Of a DNA stretch of 64,000 nt, positions 1 through 8,744 are shown in pieces (position 1 is the first letter of the stretch; each line of letters begins with the position of its first letter). Source of the stretch: Propionibacteriaceae bacterium (lineage in GTDB: Bacteria; Actinomycetota; Actinomycetes; Propionibacteriales; Propionibacteriaceae); contig JADKFR010000004.1 in NCBI GenBank assembly GCA_016717345.1, positions 248,001-312,000 on the forward strand, given 5' to 3'. The notes under the pieces are model-generated. The model was not told the DNA's origin and did no database searches. It worked only from the letters and a program-made list of their open reading frames with translations. The translations under genes were made by a program, and so were the position numbers.

Positions 1-1
1 C

Positions 2-1336
2 TGGATCCCGGCCTTCGGCGCCTCCTGGTCGCTGGGCCTGGACGGGATGGGCCTGATGATGGTGCTGCTCACCGTGGTGCTGACCCCCGCCGTCCTGCTC
101 GCCGAGTGGAAACTCGCCGACACCAGCGGGGGCGGCTGGGGAGCCCGCGCCTTCTTCGGCCTGGTGCTGGCGCTGGAGAGCCTGTCGCTGTTCGTCTTCC
201 TGGCCGATGACGTGCTGCTGTTCTACCTCTTCTTCGAGGCCACCCTGATCCCCATGTACTTCCTGATCGGCGGATTCGGCGGGGCCAACCGGTCGTACGC
301 CGCAGTGAAGTTCCTGCTGTTCAGCCTGGCCGGCGGACTGATCATGCTGTTCAGCGTGATCGGGCTGTACGCCGAGTCGACGCGGCAGTTCGGGGCTCCG
401 AGCTACCTGCTGGCCGACCTGGCGAAGCTTCAACTGGATCCGAACACCGGGATGCTGTTGATGCTGGGCTTCCTGATCGCGTTCATCATCAAGGCCCCGA
501 TGGTGCCCGTCCACACCTGGCTGCCGACGGCGGCCGAGGAGTCCACCCCGGGTACCTCCGTCCTGCTCGTCGGCGTGCTCGACAAGATCGGCACCTTCGG
601 GATGATCAAGTTCTGCCTGTACCTCTTCCCGGACGCCAGCCGCTCGGTCGGCCCGATCATGATCGTGCTCGCCCTCGTTTCGATCCTCTACGGGGCCGTC
701 GCGGCGATCGGCAGCCAGAACCTGCTCCGGCTGGTCGCCTACACCTCGGTGAGCCACTTCGGCTTCATGGTGCTCGGTATCTACAGCTTCACCACCGCCG
801 GTGTCAGCGGAACCATCTTCTACATGCTGAATCACGGCTTCTCCACCGCCGCGCTCTTCCTGGTGCTCGGCTTCCTGATCTCCCGCCGCGGTTCGGCCAT
901 GGTCGATGCCTACGGCGGTGTTCAGAAGGTCGCGCCGGTGCTCACCGGTTCCCTGCTCCTGGCGGGCCTGTCAGCGCTGGCCCTGCCCGGCATGTCGAGC
1001 TTCGTCTCGGAGTTCATGGTGCTCGCCGGTGCCTGGTCGCGCGAGCCCTGGGTCGCGGCGGTCGCGGCGCTGGGTACCGTCCTGGCCGCCGTCTACGTGC
1101 TGCTGATGTTCCAGAGGACGATGACCGGCCCGGTCACCGACCAGGTCCGCGAGCACATCACCACCGACCTGAATGGTCGCGAGAAGCTCGTCGTGGTACC
1201 GCTGATCGGGGTGATCCTGTTCCTGGGGATCCTGCCCCAGGTCGCGCTCAGTGTGATTGAGCCGACGGCGGTCGCGACCCTCACCCAGGCACGGGTCACC
1301 GACCCGGTGCCGCTGCACGGGAAGGAGGCCAAGTGA
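2..1336 (+). CDS. nuoM: NADH-quinone oxidoreductase subunit M (5' truncated)
   Basis: Membrane antiporter-like subunit of respiratory complex I, which couples NADH oxidation and menaquinone reduction to proton pumping. The open frame runs in from the window edge: bases 2-46 encode WIPAFGASWSLGLDG, typical NuoM sequence just before the Met at base 47, so the gene starts upstream of the window. About 445 residues are visible, almost all hydrophobic helices. The conserved NuoM stretches FEATLIPMYFLIGG and KAPMVPVHTWLP (with the proton-channel lysine) are present. The stop codon overlaps the nuoN start by one base, so the two are translationally coupled. Identification is secure; the N-terminus is missing only because of the window edge. 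Confidence 0.96.
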   Translation, partial: WIPAFGASWSLGLDGMGLMMVLLTVVLTPAVLLAEWKLADTSGGGWGARAFFGLVLALESLSLFVFLADDVLLFYLFFEATLIPMYFLIGGFGGANRSYAAVKFLLFSLAGGLIMLFSVIGLYAESTRQFGAPSYLLADLAKLQLDPNTGMLLMLGFLIAFIIKAPMVPVHTWLPTAAEESTPGTSVLLVGVLDKIGTFGMIKFCLYLFPDASRSVGPIMIVLALVSILYGAVAAIGSQNLLRLVAYTSVSHFGFMVLGIYSFTTAGVSGTIFYMLNHGFSTAALFLVLGFLISRRGSAMVDAYGGVQKVAPVLTGSLLLAGLSALALPGMSSFVSEFMVLAGAWSREPWVAAVAALGTVLAAVYVLLMFQRTMTGPVTDQVREHITTDLNGREKLVVVPLIGVILFLGILPQVALSVIEPTAVATLTQARVTDPVPLHGKEAK

Positions 1337-2898
1337 TGGCCCTTCTGGAGATCGCTTCCCCGACGTTCGAGTGGCTGGAGCTCGCCCCCGTCCTCCTCGT
1401 CCTCGCCGGCGGCTGCCTCGGGGTGCTGGTCGAAGCCCTGTTCCCGCGCGCGTGGCGTTTCACCGCGCAGGTAGCCGTCATCGAGTTGACCGTCCTGGCA
1501 GCCTTCGTGGTGTTGGTGGCGAACTACCGGGCCCACCGGTCCGGCATCCTGGCCATGGGCTCGATCGCCCTGGACGGCCCCACCTACATCATGTGGGGAT
1601 CGCTGCTGATCTTCGGTCTGCTCGGCATGCTGGTGTTCTCGGAGCGTCACCTCGACAACGGCGCCTCGGTGTTCACCCCGGCCGCCTCGTCCATCCCGGG
1701 CAGTGTCCATGAGGCTGAAGCCCTCACAGCCCGACTGGAACACTCCGAGGTCTTCCCCTTGGCCCTGTTCTCGCTGGCGGGAATGATGGTCTTCCTGGCA
1801 GCCACCGACCTGCTGACCATGTTCGTCGGCCTCGAGGTCATGTCGTTGCCGCTCTACCTGCTCAGTGCCATGGCCCGGCGTCGCCGGCTGCTGAGCCAGG
1901 AGGCAGCCCTGAAGTACTTCCTGCTCGGAGCCTTCTCCTCGGCCTTCTTCTTGTTCGGGATGGCCCTCCTGTACGGCTACGCCGGTTCCTTCGACCTCAA
2001 GGCCATCGATGCCGCGATCACGTCGCCGTACTACGGTCCGGGACTGCTCTACGTCGGGCTCGCCATGCTGGCGATCGGCATGCTGTTCAAGATCGGCGTC
2101 GTGCCGTTCCACAACTGGGTTCCCGATGTCTACGTCGGAGCGCCGACCCCGGTGACCGGGTTCATGGCCGTCTGCACCAAGCTGGCGGCCGTCGGGGCGA
2201 CGGCCCGGGTGTTCTTCGTGGCCCTCGGTGCGGAGCGCTGGAGTTGGCAGCCCACGATGGCCGTGCTCGCGGTGCTCACCATGGCGTTGGGCGCGATCCT
2301 GGCACTCACCCAGACCGACATCAAGCGGATGCTGGCCTACTCGTCCATCGCGCACGCGGGCTTCCTGCTGACGGCCATCGTCGGTGCGAACGCGGATCCC
2401 GGCGTGCAGGTGAACTCCATGGGGTCGATCATGTTCTACCTGATCGCCTACGGATTCGCGACGATCGCCGCGTTCGCCATCATCACCATGGTGCGCAACT
2501 CGGCCGGCGAAGTCACCGCCATCTCCGGGTGGGCGGGTCTGGGCCGCAAGAGCCCCATCCTGGCCGGCATCTTCGCCTTCCTGATGCTGAGCTTCGCCGG
2601 GATCCCGCTGACCGGCGGGTTCATCGGCAAGTGGGCCGTGTTCTCGGCGGCGTGGCGGGGGGGCTTCCCCTGGCTCGTGGTCGCGGCCATCGCCTTCAGC
2701 CTGATCGCGGCCTATTTCTACCTGCGGGTGATCGTCGTGATGTTCTTCGCCGAGCCTGCGCAGTCAGTGGTGGTGGGTCGCGCCAGCGGCATGACCTGGG
2801 TTCCGGTGGTACTCGGGGTCGTGGCGTCGGTGTACCTCGGCCTGTTCCCGGGACAGTTGCTCGACCTGGTCTCGGCGTCCAGCGTCTTCCTCCGCTGA
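1336..2898 (+). CDS. nuoN: NADH-quinone oxidoreductase subunit N
   Basis: Last antiporter-like membrane subunit of complex I. About 520 residues, the usual length for actinobacterial NuoN. Visible landmarks are LEVMSLPLYLLSAMARR, KIGVVPFHNWVPDVYVGAP and TQTDIKRMLAYSSIAHAGF. The ATG at 1336 shares its A with the nuoM stop (TGATG) and has GAAGGAGG at 1321-1328, seven bases upstream; a GTG at 1333 is an in-frame alternative one codon earlier. As in other bacteria nuoN closes the operon. Confidence 0.96.
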   Translation: MALLEIASPTFEWLELAPVLLVLAGGCLGVLVEALFPRAWRFTAQVAVIELTVLAAFVVLVANYRAHRSGILAMGSIALDGPTYIMWGSLLIFGLLGMLVFSERHLDNGASVFTPAASSIPGSVHEAEALTARLEHSEVFPLALFSLAGMMVFLAATDLLTMFVGLEVMSLPLYLLSAMARRRRLLSQEAALKYFLLGAFSSAFFLFGMALLYGYAGSFDLKAIDAAITSPYYGPGLLYVGLAMLAIGMLFKIGVVPFHNWVPDVYVGAPTPVTGFMAVCTKLAAVGATARVFFVALGAERWSWQPTMAVLAVLTMALGAILALTQTDIKRMLAYSSIAHAGFLLTAIVGANADPGVQVNSMGSIMFYLIAYGFATIAAFAIITMVRNSAGEVTAISGWAGLGRKSPILAGIFAFLMLSFAGIPLTGGFIGKWAVFSAAWRGGFPWLVVAAIAFSLIAAYFYLRVIVVMFFAEPAQSVVVGRASGMTWVPVVLGVVASVYLGLFPGQLLDLVSASSVFLR

Positions 2899-2901
2899 GG
2901 C

Positions 2902-2907
2902 TAAGCT
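2902..2907 (+). promoter_or_regulatory. -10 box of a leaderless promoter for the polyprenyl synthase gene
   Basis: TAAGCT ends directly before the GTG at 2908. With the usual seven-base distance transcription would begin at 2914, exactly on a second in-frame GTG. No convincing -35 is seen. Inference from sequence only. Confidence 0.4.
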
Positions 2908-3915
2908 GTGCCGGTGTTTGTTGACAGCGCCCCGTCCGATCAGGTGTCCGGGCTGGATCCCGCCTTCAACGAGCGGGTGGCTGCCCAACTCGAGGTGATC
3001 GAAGAACGGCTGCGCGAGGCCGCTGTGGCCGACACGCAGTTCGTCACCGAGGCAGCCCAGCACATCATCGACGCCGGGGGAAAGCGGTTCCGGCCGGGGT
3101 TGGTGGTGCTCTCCTCCCTGCTGGGACCGGACGCCGACCCCGACGAGGTCGTGAAGGCAGCCCTGGTCGTGGAGTTGACCCACGTCGCCAGCCTCTACCA
3201 CGACGACGTGATGGACGAAGCCGACTTGCGGCGGGGCGTGGCCAGCGCCAACCAGCGGTGGGGGAACACCGTCGCGATCCTGGTGGGGGACCTTCTGTTC
3301 TCGCGAGCCTCCAGCATCGTCGCCGACCTGGGCACCGACTTCGTCCGGCTGCAGGCCGAGACTTTCGCCAGGCTCGTCCAGGGCCAGGTCGCCGAAACTC
3401 GCGGCCCGCAGCCGGGAGACGACCCGCTTGAGCATTACCTGGATGTGGTGGCCGGAAAGACCGGAGCCCTGATCGCCACGTCGGCGGTCTTCGGGGGCAT
3501 GGTGGCTGGTGTCGGTGCCGACGTCCTGAATGCCCTGGACGCCTACGGCGAAGAGATCGGCGTGGTCTTCCAGCTCAGCGACGACATCATCGACATCGCC
3601 AGCGACGAATCCGGCAAGACTCCAGGGACGGACCTGCGAGCCGGCGTCCCCACCCTGCCGACGCTGCTCGCCCGTCGCTCGGCGCGCCCGGAGGACGCCC
3701 GGTTGCGGGCACTGCTCGAAGCCGGCCCGGCCACCGAAACCGAGGTTTCCGAGGCGCTGCACCTGCTGCGTTCGCACGAGTCGCTGGCGGCCGCCCGGGC
3801 CGAGATCGGACGCCGCGCCGAGGTGGCGCGGGCCTACCTCGCGCCGCTGCCTGCCGGTCCGGCCAAGGACGCGCTGTCAGCGTTGTGCGATGCGGTGATC
3901 TCCCGCTCCGCCTGA
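2908..3915 (+). CDS. Polyprenyl diphosphate synthase (trans-isoprenyl type)
   Basis: Chain-elongating prenyltransferase that condenses isopentenyl diphosphate onto an allylic primer. Its place after nuoN suggests it makes the menaquinone side chain (inference). 335 residues. The first aspartate-rich motif is in LYHDDVMDEADLRRG (DDxxD) and the second in QLSDDIIDIASDESG, both needed to bind Mg-diphosphate; GGKRFRPGLVVL is the conserved region near the N-terminus. The GTG at 2908 gives the longest form, but a TAAGCT -10 box at 2902-2907 would place the transcript start on the GTG at 2914, so the protein may be two residues shorter. Product chain length cannot be read from sequence. Confidence 0.9.
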   Translation: MPVFVDSAPSDQVSGLDPAFNERVAAQLEVIEERLREAAVADTQFVTEAAQHIIDAGGKRFRPGLVVLSSLLGPDADPDEVVKAALVVELTHVASLYHDDVMDEADLRRGVASANQRWGNTVAILVGDLLFSRASSIVADLGTDFVRLQAETFARLVQGQVAETRGPQPGDDPLEHYLDVVAGKTGALIATSAVFGGMVAGVGADVLNALDAYGEEIGVVFQLSDDIIDIASDESGKTPGTDLRAGVPTLPTLLARRSARPEDARLRALLEAGPATETEVSEALHLLRSHESLAAARAEIGRRAEVARAYLAPLPAGPAKDALSALCDAVISRSA

Positions 3916-3963
3916 TCCTTGGCTAGGGTGGGCAACCTCGGCCCTTAGACCCTGGGAGTCCTC

Positions 3964-5322
3964 GTGACACGACCGCACGTCGTCATCATCGGATCTGGAT
4001 TCGGTGGCCTGTTCGCCGCCCAGGCACTGGCCAAGGCGCCCGTCGACGTCACCCTGGTCTCGCGAACGGCCTCCCACCTGTTCCAGCCGTTGCTCTACCA
4101 GGTGGCGACCGGGATCCTGTCCACCGGCGAGATCGCACCCGCCACCCGGGACATCCTGGCCAAACAGGAGAACGCGACGGTGCTGCTCAGCGAGGTGACC
4201 AGCATCAACCTCACCTCCCGGGTCGTCGTGGCCGAGAAGCTCGCCAAGACGACCGTGCTCAAGTACGACCACCTCATCGTCGCCGCCGGGGCGGGACAGT
4301 CGTACTTCGGCAATGACCAGTTCGCCACGTTCGCCCCCGGGATGAAGACCATCGACGACGCCCTGGAACTGCGGGCCCGGATCTTCGGCGCCCTCGAGAT
4401 GGCGGAACTGACCGAGTCGGAGAACGAGCGCCGGTCGCTGCTGACCTTCGTCGTGGTGGGCGCGGGCCCCACCGGGGTGGAGATGGCCGGCCAGATCGCC
4501 GAGCTCACCCATCACACGCTTCGCAAGAGCTTCAAGCGGATCGACACCGCCTCAGCGCGGGTGATCCTGCTGGACGGGGCCAACGCCGTCCTGGCACCGT
4601 TCGGCCCGCGGTTGTCCGCGGCTGCGCAGAAGGTCCTGGAGAACGCCGGGGTCGAGGTCAGGCTGGGTGCCCTGGTCACCAACGTCGACGCCGGCGGGCT
4701 GGACGTCAAGTTCGCCGACGGCTCCACCGAGCGGATCACCGCCACCTGCAAGGTCTGGGCGGCGGGCGTCCAGGCGAGCCCGCTCGGCCGGACGTTGGCC
4801 GAGCAGTCTGGAGCCGAGCTGGATCGGGCGGGTCGGATCGCCGTCCTGCCCGACCTCACCCTGCCCGGCCACCCGGAAGTCTTCGTGTTGGGCGACATGA
4901 TCAGCCTCGACAAGCTCCCCGGGGTGGCGCAGGTGGCCATCCAGGGCGGACGCTACGCCGCGAAGAAGATCGCCGGTGAGGTCACCGGACACCCGGTCAC
5001 CGAGCCGTTCAAGTACGTCGACAAGGGCTCCATGGCTGTGATCAGCCGGTTCGGGGCCATCACCAAGATGGGCAGGATCGAACTCACCGGCTTCATCGCC
5101 TGGGCCGCCTGGCTGTTCGTCCACATCCTGTACGTGGTGGGCTTCAAGCACCGCGTGACAACGTTGCTGCACTGGGTGATCGCCTTCATCGGCAGTTCGC
5201 GTTCGGAACGGGTCACCACCGAGCAGCAACTCGTCGGACGCCTCGCAGTGCAACAGCTGGGCGCGGACTTCCAGCCCACCATCGGGGGAACCCTGCACCC
5301 GGGCAAGATCACGGGTGACTGA
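3964..5322 (+). CDS. NAD(P)/FAD-dependent oxidoreductase, type II NADH dehydrogenase-like
   Basis: Probable single-subunit, non-proton-pumping NADH:menaquinone oxidoreductase (NDH-2). 452 residues. The N-terminal FAD-binding Rossmann fold is VVIIGSGFGGLFAAQAL and the NAD-binding one is FVVVGAGPTGVEMAGQIA near residue 160. VFVLGDMISLDKLPGVAQVA is the second FAD contact region. The C-terminus has a hydrophobic stretch (FIAWAAWLFVHILYVVGF) that fits membrane anchoring in this family. GTG start with GGGAG shortly upstream and a TAGGGT -10 candidate at 3924-3929. The location next to nuoN and the prenyl synthase supports a respiratory role. Other pyridine nucleotide-disulfide oxidoreductases remain possible. 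Confidence 0.85.
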   Translation: MTRPHVVIIGSGFGGLFAAQALAKAPVDVTLVSRTASHLFQPLLYQVATGILSTGEIAPATRDILAKQENATVLLSEVTSINLTSRVVVAEKLAKTTVLKYDHLIVAAGAGQSYFGNDQFATFAPGMKTIDDALELRARIFGALEMAELTESENERRSLLTFVVVGAGPTGVEMAGQIAELTHHTLRKSFKRIDTASARVILLDGANAVLAPFGPRLSAAAQKVLENAGVEVRLGALVTNVDAGGLDVKFADGSTERITATCKVWAAGVQASPLGRTLAEQSGAELDRAGRIAVLPDLTLPGHPEVFVLGDMISLDKLPGVAQVAIQGGRYAAKKIAGEVTGHPVTEPFKYVDKGSMAVISRFGAITKMGRIELTGFIAWAAWLFVHILYVVGFKHRVTTLLHWVIAFIGSSRSERVTTEQQLVGRLAVQQLGADFQPTIGGTLHPGKITGD

Positions 5323-6739
5323 CCTGGCGGGGCTCGGCGCCCTCGAGGTGGCCGCAGCCGTTCGCGCAGGCGAGTTGACAGCCACCGAGGTGACGCTGGA
5401 TGCCTTGCGTCGCGCCGAAGAACGAGGTCCTCAGGTGGGGGCATTCGCCTTCCTGGCCCCGGAGCGGGCTCTGGCCGAGGCCGGGCGGCTGGATTCGCGG
5501 CTGGCGCGCGGAGAGGCCCGCGACGCGGCGTTGCTGGGGGTGCCGTGCCCGATCAAGGATCTCAGCCCGGTCGCCGGGGTGGGGTTCGAGGCCGGCAGCG
5601 CCGTGCTGCGCGGCAACATCGCCGCCCAGGACGACGCCCTTGTGGGCTGGCTCGCCGCTGCCGGCACCGTCATGCTCGGCAAGACCACGGTTCCCGAGTT
5701 CGGCCTCCCTTGCTACACCGAGCCCGAAACCGCCGCCCCGGCCCGAACGCCGTGGGACTTGAGCCGCTCGGCCGGAGGGTCCAGCGGCGGTGCGGCCGCT
5801 GCGGTCGCCGCCGGCATCGTCCCCCTCGCGCACGGCTCCGACGCCGGCGGTTCCCTTCGCATCCCCGCCTCCGCCTGCGGACTGGTCGGGTTGAAGGCCA
5901 GCCGCGGACGGATCAGCTCCGGCCTGTTGCGGGAGCCGGGCCCGGGACTCGGCACAGACGGGGTGCTGAGCCGGACCGTCCGGGACACGGCGGTCGCACT
6001 CGATGTGCTCGCCGGTCCGCGGCGCGGTGACACCTATCACGCCCCGGCCCCGGCGGGCGGCTTCCTGGCCGCCTGCGAGGACCGGATCCAGGGGCTCCGG
6101 GTCGGGGTCCTGACCACGCCGGTGATCGCCGCGGCCGCCGTCCATCCCGCCTGCCTGGCCGCCGTCCGGCACGCCGCGGAGTTGCTCGGCCATCTCGGTC
6201 ACCACGTCGACGAGGCCCCGGTGCCCTTCGCGGCGAGCCGCTGGGAGGCCTTCGCCGTGCTGTGGAGGGTCGGGGCCCTGCAAGTGCCGCTGCCCCCCGG
6301 CGCGGAGGCGGGGCTGCGTCCGCTCACCCGATGGCTCCGCGAAGCCGGACGCCAGGCCTCGGCCCTGGAGTACGCGACCGCCCTCGCGGAGGTGCAGCGC
6401 GTCACCCGCGACGTCGCGCTGGCCTGGGATGACTACGACCTCATCCTCACCCCGACGCTGGCCCAGCCCCCGGCGTTGCTGGGGAGCCTGCGCAACGACG
6501 ATGATCCCGCCGCCGATTTCGAGGCCCAGACCCGCTTCACTCCCTGGACCAGCGTCTACAACCTCAGTGGGCGTCCAGCCATCCAACTCCCGCTGCACAC
6601 CGCTGAGGTCGACGGGACCCTGCTCCCGATCGGCATCATGCTGGGCGGCCGGTTCGGCGCCGAGGAGTTGCTGCTCAGCGTGGCCGCAGCCCTCGAAGAG
6701 GCCACCGGGGGTTGGGCACCCCCGCTCACCAAATGGTGA
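5315..6739 (+). CDS. Amidase signature family protein
   Basis: Hydrolase of the amidase signature family, which includes GatA, aryl amidases and amino-acid amide hydrolases. 474 residues. The Ser-cisSer-Lys triad is visible: Lys in CPIKDLSPVAG, the glycine/serine-rich signature GGSSGGAAAAVAAGI, and the nucleophile region GSDAGGSLRIPASACG. The GTG start overlaps the end of the upstream dehydrogenase by eight bases. The 3' end overlaps the convergent metallopeptidase by 14 bases. There is no gatB or gatC nearby, so a stand-alone amidase is more likely than the tRNA amidotransferase subunit. Substrate unknown. Confidence 0.85.
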   Translation: MTDLAGLGALEVAAAVRAGELTATEVTLDALRRAEERGPQVGAFAFLAPERALAEAGRLDSRLARGEARDAALLGVPCPIKDLSPVAGVGFEAGSAVLRGNIAAQDDALVGWLAAAGTVMLGKTTVPEFGLPCYTEPETAAPARTPWDLSRSAGGSSGGAAAAVAAGIVPLAHGSDAGGSLRIPASACGLVGLKASRGRISSGLLREPGPGLGTDGVLSRTVRDTAVALDVLAGPRRGDTYHAPAPAGGFLAACEDRIQGLRVGVLTTPVIAAAAVHPACLAAVRHAAELLGHLGHHVDEAPVPFAASRWEAFAVLWRVGALQVPLPPGAEAGLRPLTRWLREAGRQASALEYATALAEVQRVTRDVALAWDDYDLILTPTLAQPPALLGSLRNDDDPAADFEAQTRFTPWTSVYNLSGRPAIQLPLHTAEVDGTLLPIGIMLGGRFGAEELLLSVAAALEEATGGWAPPLTKW

Positions 6740-8645
6740 CGCGCTGCTCCGGCGGCAGCCACGCCGCATCGCTGGGCCCGACCCCGAAGGCTGTGTAGTA
6801 CCCCTCGACGTTCCGCACCACCTGATTGCACCGGAATTCCTCCGGCGAATGCGGATCGGTGGCGACCTGCTGGCGCAGCGCCGCATCCCGGCGCTTGCTC
6901 TGCCAGGCGCGGGCGTAGGCGAGGAAGAACTGTTGCGCGTCGCTGGGCCCGTCGGTGGCGGGGTCACTCCCGGCGTTCCCGCCCGCCAACTGCCAGGCCT
7001 GATAGGCGATCCCGACCCCGCCGAGATCCCCGATGTTCTCCCCCAGGGTGAGCCGGCCGTTGACCCGCACGCCGGGCAGTTGCTGTGGCTCGAGGGCCTC
7101 GTACTGATCGACCAGCGCCTGGGTCAGCGCCTGGAACGCCGCCTTGTCCTGCGCCGTCCACCAATCACGCAGCAGGCCGTCCCCGTCACACGTCGAACCC
7201 TGGTCGTCGAAGCCGTGCCCGATCTCGTGGCCGATCACCGAACCGATCGCGCCGTAGTTGGTGGCGTCCGGGGCGTCGGCGTCGAAGAAGGGTGGCTGCA
7301 GGATCGCGGCGGGGAAGACGATCTCGTTGCGCAGCGGATGGTAGTACGCGTTGACGGTCTGGGGGGTCATCAGCCACTCGTGCTTGCGGATGGGCCCGCC
7401 GAGCTTGCTGACCTCATCGTCGAAAGCGAACTCGAGGGAGCGCAGCGCGTTGCCCAGCAGATCGTCGGCCTCCAGGTGAAGGGCTGAGTAGTCCTTCCAG
7501 ATTTCGGGGTAGCCGATCTTCGGGGTGAACTTCGCCAGCTTGGCCAGCGCTTCGGCGCGGGTCTCATCGGTCATCCAGGTGAGGCTGCTGATGGACGCGT
7601 GGTAGGCCTCGATCAGCCTGGCCACCAACTCGTCCATCCGGGTCTTGGCGGCAGCCGGGAAGTGCCGTTCGACGTAGAGCCGGCCGACGGCCTCGCCGAG
7701 GAAGCGCTCCACCAGATCGACGCCGCGCTTCCAGCGCTCGCGGATCACCGGCGTCCCCTGCAGCACGGTGCCGTAGAAGTCGAAGCGGGCCTGCGCCATC
7801 GGCTCGGGAAGGTAGGGCGACAGCAGCGAGACGGCTGCCCAACGGGCCCACGCCTTCCAGTCCTCCACCCGCTGCTGCGTGAAGAGTCCGGCCAGCCCGG
7901 AGACGAAGGAGGGTTGCATCACGATGACCTGGTCGACGGCGATGTGAGCCTCGGCCAGGATCGAGCTCCACGGCAGCCCGGTGGCATCCAAACCGGCCAG
8001 GGACGTGGGGTTGTACATCGCGACCATGTCCCGCGTCCGCACCTTGTCCCAGTGCAGCGAGGCGGTCTCGGTCTCCAGGGCGAGGACGACCGTGCCGGCG
8101 CTGACACTCAGGCCCGCCAGGGCGTGGGTCCGGTCGAGGTGGTCGGCGTAGGAGTTCAGGACGGAACTGTGGGTCTCCAGGCGGTAGTACTCCTCGTCCG
8201 GGAGCCCCAGGCCGGACTGGCCGAGGAACAGCGCGTAGCGGGTGGGCCGGCCGGGGTCGGAATCGACATCGACCGCGAACGGGGCGCCGGTGCCGCGGCG
8301 CAGGCTGCGTCCGAAGTAGGCCAGGAGATCCTCGACGGTGGCGATGCCGTCGATCTCGGCCAGGATCCCGGCGATGGGGTCGAGGCCCCGGGCCTCGACC
8401 TGCTCCAGGTCCATGAAGGAGGCGTACAGTGCCTCGACCTTTGCCGCCTCCGAGCCCGGCTGCGAGCCGGCCAGGCTGGTCACGATGTCGCGAATGGCCA
8501 ACTCGGCGGCATCACGCAGGTCAAGGAAGGCGCCGGCGGCCGGCTTGTCCTCCGGGATCACGACCGTGCCCAGCCAGCGGCCGTTCACGTGGCGGTAGAG
8601 GTCGTCCTGGGGACGGATGGCAGGGTCGAGGTCGAATCCAGTCAC
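6726..8645 (-). CDS. M13 family (neprilysin-like) zinc metallopeptidase
   Basis: Zinc endopeptidase of the M13/PepO family that cleaves small peptides. About 639 residues, normal for bacterial members. The catalytic zinc motif HEIGHGFDDQG (HExxH), the third ligand and Asp in ENIGDLGG (ExxxD), and the substrate-binding NAYYHP are all present in the expected order in the C-terminal third. I choose the GTG at 8645 (VTGFDLDP) because a TAGGGT -10 box (8653-8658, minus strand) would start transcription one base before it; a GTG at 8654 lies inside that box. No signal peptide is seen, so it is probably cytoplasmic. Confidence 0.93.
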   Translation of the reverse strand: MTGFDLDPAIRPQDDLYRHVNGRWLGTVVIPEDKPAAGAFLDLRDAAELAIRDIVTSLAGSQPGSEAAKVEALYASFMDLEQVEARGLDPIAGILAEIDGIATVEDLLAYFGRSLRRGTGAPFAVDVDSDPGRPTRYALFLGQSGLGLPDEEYYRLETHSSVLNSYADHLDRTHALAGLSVSAGTVVLALETETASLHWDKVRTRDMVAMYNPTSLAGLDATGLPWSSILAEAHIAVDQVIVMQPSFVSGLAGLFTQQRVEDWKAWARWAAVSLLSPYLPEPMAQARFDFYGTVLQGTPVIRERWKRGVDLVERFLGEAVGRLYVERHFPAAAKTRMDELVARLIEAYHASISSLTWMTDETRAEALAKLAKFTPKIGYPEIWKDYSALHLEADDLLGNALRSLEFAFDDEVSKLGGPIRKHEWLMTPQTVNAYYHPLRNEIVFPAAILQPPFFDADAPDATNYGAIGSVIGHEIGHGFDDQGSTCDGDGLLRDWWTAQDKAAFQALTQALVDQYEALEPQQLPGVRVNGRLTLGENIGDLGGVGIAYQAWQLAGGNAGSDPATDGPSDAQQFFLAYARAWQSKRRDAALRQQVATDPHSPEEFRCNQVVRNVEGYYTAFGVGPSDAAWLPPEQRVTIW

Positions 8646-8652
8646 AGCGGCC

Positions 8653-8658
8653 ACCCTA
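8653..8658 (-). promoter_or_regulatory. -10 box, leaderless promoter of the M13 peptidase
   Basis: TAGGGT read on the minus strand. A start seven bases on would be at 8646, one base before the GTG at 8645. Inference from spacing. Confidence 0.45.
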
Positions 8659-8744
8659 CCGGTGGCAACGAACGGGCCGGAGGGCGACCCGGTCTACGAT
8701 GGGGGCCCACAGGGGGCGCTCGCGCCCGCAGACCAGGAGGTTCG

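Noticed and set aside
1093..2355. 420-codon minus-strand ORF antisense to nuoM/nuoN
   Set aside because: High-GC shadow frame rich in His, Arg, Gly and Gln; the plus-strand genes are certain.
7599..8744. Long N-terminal extension of the P-type ATPase frame
   Set aside because: It is exactly antisense to the conserved M13 peptidase; the ATG at 8745 has a good ribosome site and gives the family length.
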